In this document: positions 5,935-6,181 of the stretch, piece by piece
Layout: every line of letters begins with the position of its first letter
Position numbering within the stretch: position 1 is the first letter of the stretch
Assembly (NCBI GenBank): GCA_964452115.1
Contig: CAYVKY010000131.1
Span: forward strand, 1-6,181
Origin: CAYVKY01 sp964452115
GTDB taxonomy: Bacteria; Bacteroidota; Ignavibacteria; Tepidaquicellales; Tepidaquicellaceae
DNA: 6,181 nt
Direction of reading: 5' to 3'
The notes under the pieces: generated by a model
Database searches by the model: none
Seen by the model: the letters and a program-made list of their open reading frames with translations, nothing else
Told to the model about the DNA's origin: nothing
Position numbers and translations under genes: made by a program

Positions 5935-5999
5935 CAAAAATCATTTTACACTTTACATTTTACATTGAACAAACATTACTTATTAATTACTTTTTACTA

Positions 6000-6181
6000 A
6001 TGAAACTGTTTAAATTTGTAATAATTCTTCTTATGTTTGCGGCGGCATCCGCTATGGCACAGGTTAAACTCCTGATTCCGATGGAGCCCACGCAAACCGA
6101 ACATCTGAAAGCGTACGGCATCGCTTACAGATTTCTGTACAACGGCAAGGAACTTGACTGGCTTCTGAATTACAGGGGCGG
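6000..6181 (+). CDS. Secreted protein resembling Bacteroidetes 'asparagine synthetase B'-annotated family, 3' end cut
   Basis: Sixty codons are visible. MKLFKFVIILLMFAAASAMA is a textbook Sec signal peptide: Lys-containing n-region, Leu/Ile/Phe-rich core, and an A-M-A cleavage site before Gln21. The mature part starts QVKLLIPMEPTQTEHLKAYG, then IAYRFLYNGKELDWLLNYRG. The pattern LIPM...QT.HLKAYGIA...L..G...(D/E)WLLNYRGG matches what I recall of exported proteins of Bacteroidetes and relatives that databases call 'asparagine synthetase B'. A signal peptide makes a true cytosolic asparagine synthetase unlikely, so the actual function should be taken as unknown. The ATG at 6000-6002 is chosen because the signal peptide begins there. 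No Shine-Dalgarno is seen, and the partial fourth repeat ends 18 bases upstream. It is divergent from tsaD and across the assembly gap from everything left of 5057. Confidence 0.75.
   Translation, partial: MKLFKFVIILLMFAAASAMAQVKLLIPMEPTQTEHLKAYGIAYRFLYNGKELDWLLNYRG

Larger units (their letters stand above)
5713..5981 (+). repeat. Three 84-bp tandem units plus a 17-base partial fourth
   Basis: Units start at 5713, 5797 and 5881 with TTGAACAAACATTACT; a fourth copy of this start (5965-5981) ends the array. Units 2 and 3 appear identical, and unit 1 differs at five positions, four of them in or next to the hairpin. Each unit has a short CCCCGGACCCCT segment, a GC-rich inverted repeat, CGCAAAAATC, and an A/T-rich linker of ACATT/CATTTTACA words. 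The GC-rich core stands out sharply from its surroundings. The array fills most of the 407-base divergent region between tsaD and the secreted-protein gene; no ORF, tRNA or classical terminator is seen in it. Confidence 0.95.

Noticed and set aside
5713..5981. CRISPR array
   Set aside because: The units are contiguous, and the A/T-rich linkers are themselves repeated. There are no unique spacers and no cas genes in view.
5965..5995. Plus-strand promoter TTG-N20-TACTTTTT for the gene at 6000
   Set aside because: The -7 box lacks the final G and ends 4 bases before the ATG, so transcription would start at or inside the start codon. The match is likely due to A/T richness.
5713..6000. Open frame of 95 codons with a 28-residue repeat, starting at TTG
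   Set aside because: It stays open only because the 84-bp DNA unit is a multiple of three. The start is the repeat boundary, there is no Shine-Dalgarno, and the encoded repeat is hairpin DNA read as Cys/Ser/Pro-rich protein.

Overview
The window looks like an AT-leaning bacterial genome of the Bacteroidetes/Chlorobi/Ignavibacteria type, most likely a metagenome assembly. The grounds are weak or absent Shine-Dalgarno sites at most starts, a TTG-N20-TAnnTTTG promoter of the Bacteroidetes kind, an A/T-rich intergenic style, a secreted protein resembling one often annotated 'asparagine synthetase B' in that group, and a 10-N scaffold gap. The lineage is an inference; no rRNA or other decisive marker is present.

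Positions 1-3866 (minus strand) hold a tight biotin-dependent carboxyl-transfer cluster. In transcription order it contains a 5S-type pyruvate/oxaloacetate carboxyltransferase (567 aa), a 12S-type acyl-CoA carboxyltransferase (519 aa), a very small OadG/epsilon-like subunit (79 aa), and the start of a 1.3S-type biotin carrier protein cut by the window edge. Gaps are 31, 15 and 26 bases. Two carboxyltransferases with different acceptors and one free biotin carrier, with no biotin carboxylase in view, match the parts list of methylmalonyl-CoA:pyruvate transcarboxylase (methylmalonyl-CoA + pyruvate <-> propionyl-CoA + oxaloacetate). A Na+-pumping decarboxylase remains possible if a membrane beta subunit lies beyond the left edge, but the small subunit seen here has no membrane anchor.

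Positions 3939-4394 (minus) encode a 151-aa helical protein resembling the RsbRD N-terminal sensor domain as a stand-alone protein, preceded by a good Bacteroidetes-type promoter. Positions 4532-5592 (minus) carry tsaD, the tRNA t6A enzyme, interrupted by ten Ns. The sequences on both sides of the Ns encode the same 12-residue stretch with different sequence, so two contigs from different alleles or organisms were abutted instead of merged. Collapsing the overlap gives a normal 337-aa TsaD. Linkage between 1-5057 and 5068-6181 is therefore less certain than it appears.

Positions 5593-5999 form a divergent intergenic region containing CATTTTA heptamers and three 84-bp tandem units, each with a GC-rich perfect-length hairpin (11-bp arms, 4-base loop) that shows a compensatory base-pair change between units. 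From position 6000 (plus) a secreted protein begins with a clear signal peptide and runs off the right edge.
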